Shown here piece by piece: positions 47,115 through 59,412 of a DNA stretch of 64,000 nucleotides. Origin of the DNA: Diaporthe sp. PMI_573 (lineage: Eukaryota; Ascomycota; Sordariomycetes; Diaporthales; Diaporthaceae); the NCBI GenBank assembly GCA_021399435.1, contig JAJTUP010000067.1, positions 62,001 through 126,000 of the forward strand. The letters are read 5' to 3'. Within the stretch, counting starts at the first letter, position 1. Each line of letters begins with the position of its first letter. The translations under genes and the position numbers were made by a program. The notes beneath the pieces were generated by a model. That model was not told the origin of the DNA. It searched no databases and saw nothing but the letters and a program-made list of their open reading frames with translations.

Positions 47115-48335
47115 ATGTCTTCAAAGATTAAAATCACGATTGTTGGCGCTGCAGGTAGAACTGGAACCAGTGTCTCTAATGGTCTGCTGTCACGACCTAA
47201 TCTTTTTGTACGGTGAAGCCTCGAAGCTGTAGATATCTACATACACATATACGCAGGTGTATATGTTTTGCCCATGGTCTTTTTGGCTAACCACTTTGCA
47301 GGAAATAACCGCTCTGACATGTGTGGGGTCTCTTAGAAAACCAGAGTATGCTGATTTCCAGAGACGAGGGGTTTCTATCAAGGCCGTGGATCTAAAAGGA
47401 CCAACAAATGCCGTCTCACAGCTGCTTTAGGGTTAAGATGTAGTTGTTTCTTGCATAACAATTGGACAATATGCAGAGGAAATGAACCTTATCTAAGCAG
47501 CGAAAGATGCTAACGTGGGCCGTTTTATTCCTAGCTTCTTTGGTCTGTGCTGTCCTCCAAAAGGAGCGCTGCCCATGAGGGTTATGGTAGGTTATCCTGC
47601 TATTAACTAATATCAATCAAGTTTACGTTTAGAGTTTAACCCGCTAATGAGATTTGAAATAAAAGAAAGAAGATTTACTTTATTATATCAAGACTTTGTA
47701 TCTACCCTACACAGTGATCGATGTAGGCTGGTGGTATCAGCTGTCATTACCCAGTTTGCCGTCGGGTAGACTTTAGGCTGATTTCAATATCTCCTTGACA
47801 AGGATCATAGGCGAAAGAGACGTTTGTATGGGACTTACCGACACTCGGAATATCGGCAAATACGTGGCCCGTATTGTAACTAACCAGAAAACATTAAACA
47901 AACAAGTCTACTGTTATGGTCAAGTCCTGTGCCAGAATAAAGTATTTGATATTCTTGTAAGAGTAGCTGAAGAACCTATCTAAAGAAAATATGTAAGTTA
48001 CCCCAAATTTAATGAGTCTCGTTTTTCCGCATACGACATTCCTTTTAGCTCAATTGAATGAAGCTAACAATATCCAATTAGATTTCCGCGGAAGGATTGT
48101 AGAAGGAGCTTGCTGATGCCGAAGTAATGCTCACGACAAAGCCAGGCGATATGGCAACCGCTATGTGCGTGGCAATATATCGCTATGTATATACACTGGG
48201 TATTTGAGGAGACAATACTCCTGAGCACGCAGAATATCTGGGTTATCTTAATATAAATAAGCTTTACCCAGATTTTGAGGCTACTACTTTAGAAACCTAT
48301 ATACGGGATGCCCTCGATGGAAAGGCTTGAGTATA
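47115..48335 (+). pseudogene. NmrA-like NAD(P)-binding oxidoreductase relic
   Basis: Starts MSSKIKITIVGAAGRTGTSV, with the GxxGxxG dinucleotide-binding loop. A 94-nt intron lies at 47208-47301. Then EITALTCVGSLRKPEYADF, RRGVSIKAVDLKGP, DVVVSCITIGQYAEEMNLI and VGRFIPSFFG. After a second intron come LYLPYTVIDVGWWYQLSLP, IIGERDVCMGLTDTRNIGKY and LNKQVYCYGQVLCQNKVFDI, and after a third GDNTPEHAEYLGYLNINKLY and YIRDALDGK. This is the full NmrA/isoflavone-reductase-like family layout. CAG/CAA-to-stop changes (for example near 47429) break the frame. GC content is higher than the surrounding transposons. Confidence 0.7.
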
Positions 48336-49084
48336 CTGTAGCAAGGCTGATAAGGTTACCGGCCTATTGTATTAGTCTTGATGTAATAGTACATTAGGAT
48401 AGACTTTACCTCTAGGCGTAGCTGTCTCCTTTGTTAGCTGAAAAGCTGCCAATAGCGTGTTGCTTGAGTACGGGAAAGGTACTGGTCGGAGAGTTAGAGA
48501 TTGCGCGACCTCTGTATCACCCTTAAATCTATGTTCCTCATTCTACAGTTTGCCAGTATTTACCCAAGGCTCTAGTGTGGTTGCAGCTGTTGGTCTGCGC
48601 ACTTGGTAATGGCGTCTAACCATCAATTCAATAATCATTTGGGACATCGACTCGCTTTACTTGTATGTATGATTTATAACGGGACACACCTAGCTATTAC
48701 GAATCCGAGCAGGGCATATCGAATAGAGCAAGTTGACTAGTTTTCTGACTATAGAAAGTGAGCTTCCGAAGCCCTTATTTATATGCAATTGGAGCTCTAC
48801 AATAGCGGAGCCCCCGAGCTTGTGACACACCCTCTAGACGATGGCCAATTGTCTAAAAAGAGCGTCGTGGGCTCGCCATTATAGTGTTAAAAACAATAGG
48901 CAAGCTCCTAAGCTTTTAAATAGAAACAATAGAGCTTCTAGATCGACATAAAGAAACAATAGGCGACTGCCACATACTCTCTAGGTGCTCAAAAGAACAT
49001 ATAAACTATATAATCTTTGACTGCCGAGCTTACAATGGTGATCTTCGAGTAGTTAAACCTCTTTTGTTAAGCGCGCCTTTTTTT
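48336..49084. other. Interval with possible LINE 3' end
   Basis: Mostly uninterpretable. Around 48960-49060 the plus strand reads GDCHILSRCSKEHINYIIFD with a following C, a C..C..H..C pattern seen near the C-terminus of LINE polyproteins, followed by the CA/TA microsatellite. Weak. Confidence 0.25.
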
Positions 49085-49169
49085 GCGCGCACACACACAC
49101 ACATACACATATATATACATATATACATACATATATATATACACATACATATATACATACACATACATG
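49085..49169. repeat. CA/TA microsatellite
   Basis: Alternating purine-pyrimidine tract of ACACAC and ATATAC units with a few ATG breaks, 85 bases. Confidence 0.85.
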
Positions 49170-51322
49170 TTATGATAAAAATTTCCTGGGTCCTCTAAAC
49201 CGTGATATCGGCTTTATGTCCAAGATATATAACAAGGCGGTGGTTAAACAATATGGGTTTCTGACAATAATTACAAGCTAATGAAAGCTATTTAAGAGTG
49301 GATACTTAGATTAACTACTGAAGAGCTGTCTATACTATCTAGCTATCTAGTAATGAAGTGTGTTCTTGTATGTCTATCTCTTTATCTGGCTCACTGGTGA
49401 TCCTGGTATTGGCTTACTGGCTCACTTGCCAAGGCCTAGTGATCTAGTAATCTTCTTTCAAGCTTTTCTGTTGGGAATTATTTACTTTGTAGTTGCGGAA
49501 GACAAAAGAATCTTATAGAGTTAAATTGAATTTTAAGTACCTAAAGTTATTGTAGTTGCGATAATGCTGGAGTTATATATATTATTTTGCTGGCCAGCCA
49601 GTACAAAGATGTGTTAGGGGTGGGAGGCAAATTTTCGCAAGAAACTTTAAAGCTTAAGCCTACGGCTCTATATTTGTAACATTAGTACTTAAATAAATAT
49701 ATTTAGAATATATGTCCTCTGATTACTGTCTAAGAACTAAGCTATATATTAAAATATTCCTTATTAATAATATAACTATAAGTTATATGCCCCTTAGGAG
49801 ACATAATTTTGAAAGTCTATAACAACTACTAATACCTTTTTAGACTGCTTTAATCCTTCTGGTATTTATACTCGGCAAGCTTTATTAAAGGAACTCTAGA
49901 AGCAGACAGTAAATAGGGACATATCTTCTTCCTACTGTACTACCAGCTTCTAATTGACAAGATCTACTAAGTCAGGCTATTTTCCTGGTTATATTTAGAC
50001 ACTGTGCCTACAATAATATCGGGGATGCTTACTTAGAGGCTACAACTAGTATATAGGGGTATTAGATAGCTATTTGTGACCTTAGCTTTTTATGCTTATA
50101 TTCTGGCCGGCCTCTACTATATATTGTTTGGGCGTAGAAAGAAAGGGTTTTTACTATACCAGACTTGTATCTCTAGTAATTTAAGACATAATATTACTGT
50201 AGGTTCTTATTTTAAAGCTGTCTTAAGACTACTTATAATTGCAGGATTTACAGTATGTTTTTATTTCTTTATTACAGCTTTTTTATTATATATTGCTTTA
50301 TCTATTTCTTTGTAGGCCTTAATATAGTAGCATAATCTCTAAATTTATAAAGCTGGATCTATATCTTGTCACTGTTTCCTATTTGTCTTAACTCTTTTTA
50401 ACACAGTAATTAAGATAGGCGGAGAGAAATAGAAGCGCTTTCTATCATTAGCAGTTAACGCATTACTAGAGAATAGGCTTGTATAATATTATCTGCTAAG
50501 AGCGAAAAAATACCCTTTCTAGACTGACAGATATAGCCTTGTCCCTTTCTGCTTAGCGAGACGTAAAATTCGGCTATATAGTCATAGTGAAGCTCTCTTA
50601 ACGATTTAATAAACGTACGCTATCTTTTCTTAAAATTCTCACTACTTCTATCTCTCTTCCTTAACCGTCTTTTTATACAGTTAGAATTAATTACAGCTGT
50701 CTGCGTGCCAGTTATATCCTTAATAGAGAGAGGCTCTTAGCCTGGCCAGTTATAAATTCCATCTATCTGAAACGGTAGGTTCTTAGTTAAAGAGTATTTA
50801 GTTAGATTCGAAATATTATATATATATATATAATGTAGAAAGACAAGGTCCAGTTTGAATCCTTTTACTGTTGGGATTTGCGAGATGGCGGTAGTTTTAG
50901 AATGCTATTTATGGCCTATATATTAAAATCCGGGTTCTGGGTATAAGTCTAGTGGTTATTAGGGTATAGCCTAGAGTGGAGATCTTAATATGGCTTTAGC
51001 TTATAAATAACCCTTCCCAAACGAGTTAGTCTCGATAATGGGTATGTATACAAGCTATTAATTCTCCTGTCTAAATTAGGACAAAGGCTTGGTTAGAGGC
51101 ATAAGGCATAAGGGATAACGTTCCTTAAGTTTAAGGGTGCAAATAGTAGCGTAGCTATTGAAGGCTGACGTTTGAGACATAGTTTGGAAAGCATATAGTT
51201 ACTTTGGGATCTAGGTCTGAGATACACTATATAGAACCGGGAGTCGAGATTTAAAACGCCATAGCAATTACTTTTGAAAATTACTGGGCCTAGATCTCAG
51301 ACTTTTTTTCCCCCTCTAGAGA
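49170..51322. other. A+T-rich interval, nothing assigned
   Basis: No family recognised. The ORF 50076-50315 looks membrane-like only because of T-rich codons. A TA-dinucleotide run occurs near 50817-50832. Confidence 0.4.
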
Positions 51323-52620
51323 TTATAAAAGTCTCTTTTCGCCATAGCTAACTTTTATACTTTAGACTTTACATCTCTATTATTAAGTTGCTGAAATTTC
51401 TATTAGGATATAAAGTAATATTGCTGCCTAAAGCATTATGGAAAAACTTTCCAAGTCTTTGGTCTAGTATTAATACTATATTTACAAAAGAGAAACCCTA
51501 TCTACTGCCAAATGACGATATTAAGCCTGCAGTATTTTCTTGTAATAACGCTAGCTATAATGGGCTTATCAGAATATTTTAAGCGCTAAGCTTAAAAGAC
51601 AGCAAGACAGTGATTAAAGGTTATAAATTTATAAAACTTAACGAAGTTAAGAGGGGTGTTAACTGTGAGAAGGGTTTTAAGATCTAAGCCGCCTTTACTC
51701 CTATAGATATCGACTAAGGAGCTAAAGTAAATGTAGACATTAAGCACTATAATGGTAGGTTCTCTGTAGAAGACGGTATAGGGCTACGGCCTTTATAGAC
51801 TGTAAAGAATACTATATTTTCCTAATGTAGCTATACTGGCTAGGAAACTCCTAATATAGTACTAGCAATGAAATTACGCTATGAGTTGCCTAGCCTAATC
51901 CAACCCTATAAGAGCCAGCCGAAAGGGTTTCCGCGGGAAGAGTTGGGGAAGATGTATAAGAGAAACTTACAGTAACTAGCTTGCCTCATTTATAGGCTTG
52001 CTGGGTACGATTTAATTAGAATCTTTGGCGATAACTGCGAGAAAACTATGCTAGATTGGATAATACTGCTCCGCGAGACTACATTACCCTGTACTATGGT
52101 AAGCTTAGCTCCCCTTATTACTACTGCCTTTAAAGTTGTAGATAGAATTATTCTTAGGCGGGAAAGTACGAACCTGCTAAGGAGATTAGCTTATTTCTAG
52201 TTAATGCGACTATTTAGATATCTCGAAGCTATTATAGAATTAGAGAGAGAAAAGGGAAAGGGACTAAATTATGCCTCTAGTTATAGTAATACGAGAATTG
52301 CTATAGACATATATATAGGCGCCTAAGAATGGCCGAGACAACCTAACTTAAGGAGGAAAATAGCTGAATAGCGTAGGCAAATAGGCAAGTATATAGTAGT
52401 AATATTAGGACCATTATCTTTCTTTCTTCTAGTTTATTTAGACATAGCTAAGGTAATTCTATATATAGGTTATTCTGCCTATACTCTAGTGCTAATTAGT
52501 TGTCTTAGAAATAATCTCGAAACGAGTAGCAAAACTTTGTATATAGTAGCAACTTAAATCCAGCAAGCCTGCCTTAAATAGCTTGTGTCTATTTGCTATT
52601 ATCTTACTAAGATGGTAGAA
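51323..52620 (+). pseudogene. Unrecognised RIP-mutated gene relic
   Basis: A TATAAAAG at about 51326 precedes ATG 51388 (MLKFLLGYKVILLPKALW). Further on, in other frames and across RIP stops, long coherent stretches appear: AMKLRYELPSLIQPYKSQPK, LACLIYRLAGYDLIRIFGDN, LDWIILLRETTLPCTMVSLA, RRESTNLLRRLAYF and, near the end, a hydrophobic VVILGPLSFFLLVYLDIAKV. The conserved-looking Trp/Gln codons turned to stop suggest a real gene. I do not recognise the family; transposon relatedness is neither shown nor excluded. Confidence 0.35.
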
Positions 52621-53603
52621 TCTACAGCATGACAGAGACGTTACTTAGATATAACGAATATTTCTGCCCGAATAAACCAAACTGTATTAATTTAGAATAT
52701 CTACAACTTAGGTAGCTGGTGGATGCGCACGCTAAGGGAAGCGCCTATATATTAATGGCCAAAAGCTAGCCCCCAGGGTAAAAGAGCTTAGACATAAACT
52801 TATCAGCCTCTTTTTTATAGCATTCCTCGGTATTTTACAAATTTACTATATCTTAATTTCTTTTGCAGGTTTACTTAATGCTTATTTTAAACAGAATGAG
52901 GTGGACCGACCGGCACCTACATTACCTAGTAATTATAGTTACCATTAATCGCTATCACTCGTTTAAAGCTTATAGACATCGTCAGGCTACTATGACTAGC
53001 TCTAATTTTACTTTAATGGTATGACATTGTCTCTCCCCCATGCCTGTTTATAAACGTACTAGGCGCGGGTAGGGCTAAAATAAGCCGGAGACTACGTTTT
53101 AAGTAGAAAATCTAAGAGAAAGCTATTTTATATGCCTTCTTGAAATAACTAAAAACTAATAAACTCTGAGGAATGTAAAGCTTAAGTAGACTACTTGTAC
53201 AGCCAGCTGTTTTCTACCCATCTTAAGTTATTTTCTACTTCTTACGCCTTAGAGTTTATTGTTAACTTTACAATTTTCGCGGTATTATTTAAGCTAATAC
53301 TATATAGTTAAAGGATACTTATTTTTAAACTTTAGGTAAAATATCCTCCTGTTAAATATACCTATTCTACTATCTCTTCTTGATGGAAAGAAATAGTAGC
53401 CTAAAGAATAAGCCATTAGACTGGTCAGACTACTCCCCCTTTACTAAACACTAGTAGCAGATATGGTGAGGGTAAAAGAAAATATACTATTCCGAGCTAG
53501 CCAGCCTTAATACAGTCTCTCCAACTTTCTTTTATAGGGCTGTATCTACCCACCTCAGCCACAGCTAGTTAATAATCCTTAAGTTTTCACTAATAGTATA
53601 TCC
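52621..53603. other. A+T-rich interval, nothing assigned
   Basis: No recognisable domain; stop-rich in all frames. It could hold the 3' end of the unrecognised relic. Confidence 0.4.
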
Positions 53604-54200
53604 TATAAGTATATTAGCCCGATTATGTAAGCAGACGTGCTTACGTAATACTATATAAAATAAAGATTATAATAATATATATTACTTATATATAATAAGC
53701 CCCCGAAATAAAATAAAAGAATAAAACGCCCAAATAATAAATAAATAAAAAATACTTCTTTCTTTAATAACTTATTAATTATTAGGGCTATAAGGCTAAG
53801 ACCTATATATCTCGTATACTAATAACCCATACTATAATATAAGCCAATAATATATGCTTACGTAATCTGCTTACGTAAGCCGGTTTCTAGAACCTTCCAC
53901 CTAGTGGGTAGGCAGAAACTATATATACACCTCGACCCACCTTCTTTGGATCTAGTCTATTCGACCCACTTCCAAGGAATTCTATATTACGTAATAATAT
54001 GCTAAGTATTAGCTAATAGATTACTAATTACCACTTGGTAATTAGTAATTAATAAATTCTCGAATATTCTATAGACTCTTTTTAAAGCTATAAATAAGCG
54101 GGTCTTCTCTCGAGAATAAGCCAGATAAGCAAGCAAGCAAGCAACGAGAAAAATCCAGCAATAATACTTTTATCTTTATACTATTATTACTTGATTACAT
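53604..54200 (+). repeat. LTR-like repeat copy 2 (solo LTR candidate)
   Basis: Collinear with 15630-16115 over its first ~480 bases but less mutated (for example GCTTACGTAAGCCGG where copy 1 has ACTTATATAAGTCGG). It extends through GAGAATAAGCCAGATAAGCA and tandem AAGC units to ATTACTTGATTACA, which resembles copia LTR ends of fungi. No interior domain and no clear target duplication. Confidence 0.55.
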
Positions 54201-54690
54201 AATCATCCCCTCGATCCTCACGTGACCTCCAAGATATCCTGCTTTCAATGCCTAGCTTTAATATAGCTAAAGACCCCAAATGCTTTTATGGAGTACCTTA
54301 CATCTAAATAGACCACGGTCTTTATAATCAAATATCTGTCACAAAATGACAGACGGAATTAATGGTTTATAACATAGGTTAATGATAAGGAGAAATCCTT
54401 GGCAACTATAAAATAAAACACTGATATACACTATATTCCTCAGCGTTACACATAAATAAATCGCATATCTAATATCAGGCCCCTCCGCATTTATGTCAAG
54501 AAGCTGGGAAAACCGTGTAGGAAACCTAGACTCGAGGGACGAAAAATTTTAATATTGAAAGCAGGGCAAAATGAAAACAAGATTACATAAAGTCGATCCC
54601 TAACAGTCTGGATTGAGTCAGCTGATAAAACAGCTTAACTTATAGTGAGACAAATAAGAGATGATAGATGTAGGTATGCTACCTGGGAAT
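54201..54690. other. Intergenic next to dynamin relic
   Basis: No gene recognised; the stretch is downstream of the dynamin stop codon. Confidence 0.4.
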
Positions 54691-57600
54691 TTATTCCGGA
54701 AGCTTTTTTAATTCCGCCAGGCTTTCCCTAAGACTTAATGTAATGTGAACGAGGCTGTTGCGGCGCCGAATCTGCTGCTTGGTCTCGGATCCGATTTGAA
54801 TAAGTTCTTCATCCAAGAGAAGGGAGACCAAATTTGGACTGAAGGCACGAGACAAGAGTGACATAAGATGACGTTTAATGACTTATCTTACAACATTATC
54901 AATAAAAGTCTTTATCGCAACCTAAACTCGGTTAGAAACATTATACCCTAATATCTTTATAGCCTTTAGGTGCATACTTTATAGTATACATATAGCTATA
55001 TTAATGCCTCCTTGCAGGCTTGTTCGTCTATGTTTATTATGATCCTTGACTCGATGGCTGAGATAGACCTATTGATGTTGTTTGAATGATTGCTAATATA
55101 TAGCTTACTATTCTAATTGTGCTGCGTTATAACATTAATAGGCTCTCTTATAGCGACTCTTTAATTCTATAACCTGTTCTTTTAAATATTATCTATATAG
55201 TAGTGATTATAGGTTAAAGGACTTCGTTGCTTATTGTCAATTAGTTTATCGAGTTCTTTAAATATAAGATTCTTAGCTAGGTTAAGCTATATATTTAGCT
55301 TGCCCCTAATGTTATAATGCAGCTTGTCTTTAGTGATTAACCTCTGAGTAGCCTAGTATACCTACTTTAAGGTAATTTTTGTAACCTCAGAACTATAACA
55401 CTAGCTAATATAGCGCTACTATTAGGATTATTTCTAAAATAGCTTAGAAAGAAGTGCCGAGTTATAATTTCCTAGCAGTTCTCTACCCTGGGTGCGAAAG
55501 TATGCCTAGACTTTTGTTGACTTTACAATAGAGCCAGGGCAAGTACTGCCGGATAGGGCAATTAAACAGACCTGTTTTACCCAGTCTCTCATCTCTTCTT
55601 AGCTTACTATAAGCTAAGCTGTTTTATCGGCTGCCTTAGATGCTAAAGTTAGAGAGCCTACTTTTTATCTTTCTTTATTTTTCTATATAAAATTTACAAA
55701 CTTGGTGCTTTTTACCTAGATTTAAGCGCAAAGGCGACATATATTATTACTAGCAAAAAACTTAGTATTAGTGCTGTAATAACTACTATTTAGTGCTGCC
55801 TAGATTAGTTTATAGAAGTTTATACTCAGTTTTGTTAAGAAGGCTTAAATTTGTTCTACGGTTAAATGTGCTTTTCCGAAGGATTTTAGTTTTAGCTTAA
55901 CGTGGTCTATTAGTGAGTGGTAGATACTACTGAGTGGCGGATACCACTAAGTGGCGGATTTTCGTTATAACTGCCAACTTTAGCCAGCTCTAGCATCTAC
56001 ATAGGGCCAAATAGTCAATTATATTTAGCACCAATTAGTGCCAACTGGTCCTAATTACTTATTTTTAATTAATTTAGTTAATTTAGAGTTATTAATAGTA
56101 TTATAGTGCCAGTCTAAAGTAGACGATTTTTGGTAGAAAAATCAGCTTTCCCACCAAAATAAAGCATTTTAGCCATATAGGATTAACCTGAATCTATACC
56201 AGCCAGACCAACTATTTGGGCGGTCTGCCGCGGACTGCTTAAAAATGTACTATTATATACTCTAAATCTAACTAACTAGACTCTTCTATATCTTTCTTAC
56301 AAGTTCTTATATTATGCCTAGTCTCGCCGCAATTGCTATATTATTGTTTGCTTGGTTTGCTACAGACCGCCTCTTTAGCACTACTAGCCATTTTACCAGC
56401 TAGCCGCTTTTTTTTCTCTTTTTATTTAATTATCGCCTAGAATTCCTTAATAGTAAGTGCTTCTCTAAGTTGTACTTAGCTTTATTTAGCCCTCTGGCGT
56501 TTAGCAAATACTTTATTGGCCTCTTAAAGTATCTAAATCTACTTGCTTATAAGTATAATTAAGTATATTATTACTTGTGCTCTCTTTACTATCTAATTAA
56601 CAGCCTCTATAATTAATATAGAAAAGCTTTCCTAGTATATAGAGATCCTATCTTTAATAAAACTTAATTACCGGACAGTTTATTAAACATTAAAGGGTAT
56701 TTATAATTCCTATTTAGACGGTAATATAGGAAGAGATTATACCAAAGTTTATAGGCAGACATTTAGCTTAAAAATAATAAAATCTAGGTCCTATAGAGAA
56801 ATCTTAGCTCCTCTAAACCTAGATTTTATATTTTCTTTTATAAAGATCTTATTATAGGCTGCCTTAAATATAATAAAGAACTTAGATTTAGTAATATAGT
56901 TAATAAAAGCCTAGATAAACAAGTTAATCTTATTACTATATATATACATTAATGGCGAGAATAATTTAATATTTAATAGCTAGAGTAGATAAAAAGAATA
57001 TAGTAATATACTGATAGAGATAATACTATGCTTTTTATAGTATTGTTTTAAACTCTGCTAATATATAGCTTTTATAGCCATTAAGGATAAGTATTTAGTA
57101 TATATTCTTTGTCTATTGCTTTATATACGTATTAAAATGCTAAATCTATTTAAAACTAGTCTTATTATCTATTTACTTATTTAGAGTAGGCTTAATAATC
57201 TAGCTTAATAGAAAGCTTAACTCTATTATCTAGTTGGCAAGATAGTAGGCGCCTTAGATAATTATAAATAGTAGAATATACTAGCCCTTTATATTAATGT
57301 ATTTAATAACTATTACCTATTCCCGGTTTCTAGACTATATAGATTTAGCCTTTCTATATTAATTAAAATGTATAACAACTATTAATACAGTTATTACATC
57401 CATTATAAAGCTGGTCTCATTAAAATTATACAAATCGTTGTCTGTAATACTATACTTGGCCATTATATTATAAAGTAGTTGAAACTAATTTTTAATAATC
57501 TTTAAATCTTTACAAAAAGCCCTCTAATAGTTATAAGGCCGATTAAACCTAGTTTTTAAGCTTAATTATATATCTACAAAGCATTATACCTAGTTTTTGC

Positions 57601-58885
57601 CAATAGGCTTATCATTTTGTAATGCCAATAAGAGATTAGCCATATCTTTTATACCGGAAAGTTGTATTAAAAATCTTTATACATTTTACTTAATAATATA
57701 TTAGACAAGCGTTTACTCTTTAATTAGATTAAGTTTATAAGTGTTAACGCGTAATTCTATATAAAAGCATTATTTGTTTATCTTGCAGCATAGTATTATT
57801 TTAGGAATATTAAAGATCTTAGCAGCTTAAGTTATAGGTAGTAGTTTAACGCGATTTTTTTAAAGTTCTAAATAGCCTAAATAGCAAGAAGAATTTTACC
57901 TTTTTTAGATAAAGGATACCTTAGTAGTTATTAATTTCTAATATATTAAATATTTAAGTAGGTAGAATAATATAAGATTAACGCAAAAAATAGAAATACA
58001 ATCTGTATTAAAAACAAACCTGCATACCAAAACTTTAAACTTTTAGATTAGCACTATAACCCTATTATAGCTTTAAATTAATTAAATTAATTAAAAATAA
58101 GTAATTAAGACTAGTTGGCACCAATTGGTGCTAAATATAACTAACTATTTGGCCCTATACGGGTGCTAGGGCTGGCTAAAGTTGGCAGTTGTAACGAAAA
58201 TCCGCCACTCAGTAATATCCGCCACTTACTGGTAGACCACGTTATTAACATTTAGCTTTTTCTTAATTTTTTTGGAAACCTTTAAAAGCTTTTGTTTTAT
58301 GTAAGTATCTAGCAGCCTTTACAAGAATACTTAAAGCCTTTTTGCGCTAAGTCGGTTTAAATTAAGGCCTTGGCTTGCCTAGACAGGGCTTAAGAAAAAG
58401 CTTAGCTTACGGCTAGCTTGTGTCTCCTTTATAATACCGTTATTAATTTCTGTTAATATTAGATTCTTAAGGAGGAAAAATCCTAATCTTAATTTAATAA
58501 TATCCTGGTTTTTGGCAATAAGGGCAAGCTTGGCCTTAGTACCTTTATTAATTAAACCTGGCTTTATAATAATTTCTATAGTTTGCTAGCTATTAGGGTT
58601 ATATTTCCACACAAGCTTGATAATAGATTAATTTACTATATTATTACCAGCTTATAGTACTGCCAGGATAATTATCCGGGAGCTATATAGATATGTCCTT
58701 ATTATATTATAGACTAAATCTACATTTTCCTGCGTTTATTCCTTGTTGAAAATAAAAATGAGGCCCGGAAGATCTAAGATACTTAGATAAAGACCGATTA
58801 GACTAATAATTTTAATGTATAGTATATTGGACGCAAAAGTAAGGCCCCCTTTATTGTCTATATATCCTCGAAAGTTACAATAATC
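54691..58885 (-). pseudogene. Dynamin-family GTPase relic, N-terminus missing
   Basis: Minus strand, two blocks: 58885-58245 and 55898-54691, split by a Fot1-type element. Block one reads GGLTFASNILYIKI, LSILDLPGLIFIFN (G3 motif DLPG), RIIILAVL, TIEIIIKPGLINKG (G4 position, TKPD expected), FFLLKN and, at its end, LLDTYIKQKLLKV. Block two has the stalk (EMRDWVKQVC, RTQGRELLGNYNSALLSKLF) and ends with the GED-like MSLLSRAFSPNLVSLLLDEE...LRESLAELKKLPE and a stop at 54691. The P-loop half of the GTPase domain is missing: sequence turns into the repeat E copy at 58898. The last 57 codons are almost unmutated. Fungal dynamins act in membrane fission; this copy cannot be functional. Confidence 0.75.
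55900..58242 (-). mobile_element. Fot1/pogo-type transposon (copy b), 2343 bp
   Basis: Left terminus ACGTGGTCTATTAGTGAGTG at 55900, inverse terminus ending at 58242 (ACGTGGTCTACCAGTAAGTG in reverse), with TA on both sides. A minus-strand transposase relic fills the interior (for example the MAKY..I start of the DDE region near 57460-57470). Heavily RIP-mutated. Inserted in the dynamin relic. Confidence 0.8.
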
Positions 58886-58897
58886 TTAAAATATTTA

Positions 58898-59412
58898 TTA
58901 AACGGAAACGCTCGTGTGGGCGCTGCACGTAAGGAGTTACCCTAGACTTGGCACTGGATTTTCTCTAAGTGCCTATGGGGCGTGCGCGCCGAAAGATGAG
59001 TTTGGTGGCCGTGAGCCGATTTTTTGGGCTATTGTAAGACCCTAACTTCGAACCTCTGCATTCCCCTTATTTCTTACCCAAAAAGCATGTAACCTAGTTC
59101 ATTAGATAGCCTGATTTCTGAAGTTTATTTGTACTTAGTTTGGTTGCTGTCAGAGTTAGGGTTGGCTGGCTATTTAAAGCCAAAGATAGTGGGTCTGAGG
59201 GCCGAATTTTCCGGCCTCCCTATCTGCGCACCAGAGCCAACCGCAGCGTGCCCAGGGTTGAGACAATGTCGGAGGGAATGTGAGGAGGGCTGACAGAAGC
59301 CCACTCGAATTCAATACAAAGTTGTCCGAACCACTCTCAAGCGTCCCAACAAGACCTCAGTGCACCCTACTGCTACCTGACTCCCATTCGATCCACTAAC
59401 CTTCAGAATAAA
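58898..59412 (-). repeat. Repeat E, right copy (inverted)
   Basis: Reverse complement of 21010-21530 over nearly the whole length, from AAACGGAAACGCTCG to CCTAACCTTCAGA-like ends. Flanks do not form a target duplication: dynamin relic on the left, Fot1-type transposase interior on the right. Confidence 0.75.

Noticed and set aside
49085..49169. CRISPR-like regular spacing.
   Set aside because: Simple CA/TA microsatellite without spacers; no CRISPR expected in a fungal nuclear genome.
50076..50315. 79-aa membrane-protein-like ORF.
   Set aside because: T-rich RIP sequence with no start context, neighbours or family pattern.
21010..59412. A 38-kb giant transposon bounded by 520-bp terminal inverted repeats.
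   Set aside because: The left repeat has its own AGGATG duplication and the NACHT reading frame continues directly after it, so it is an independent insertion rather than an element end.
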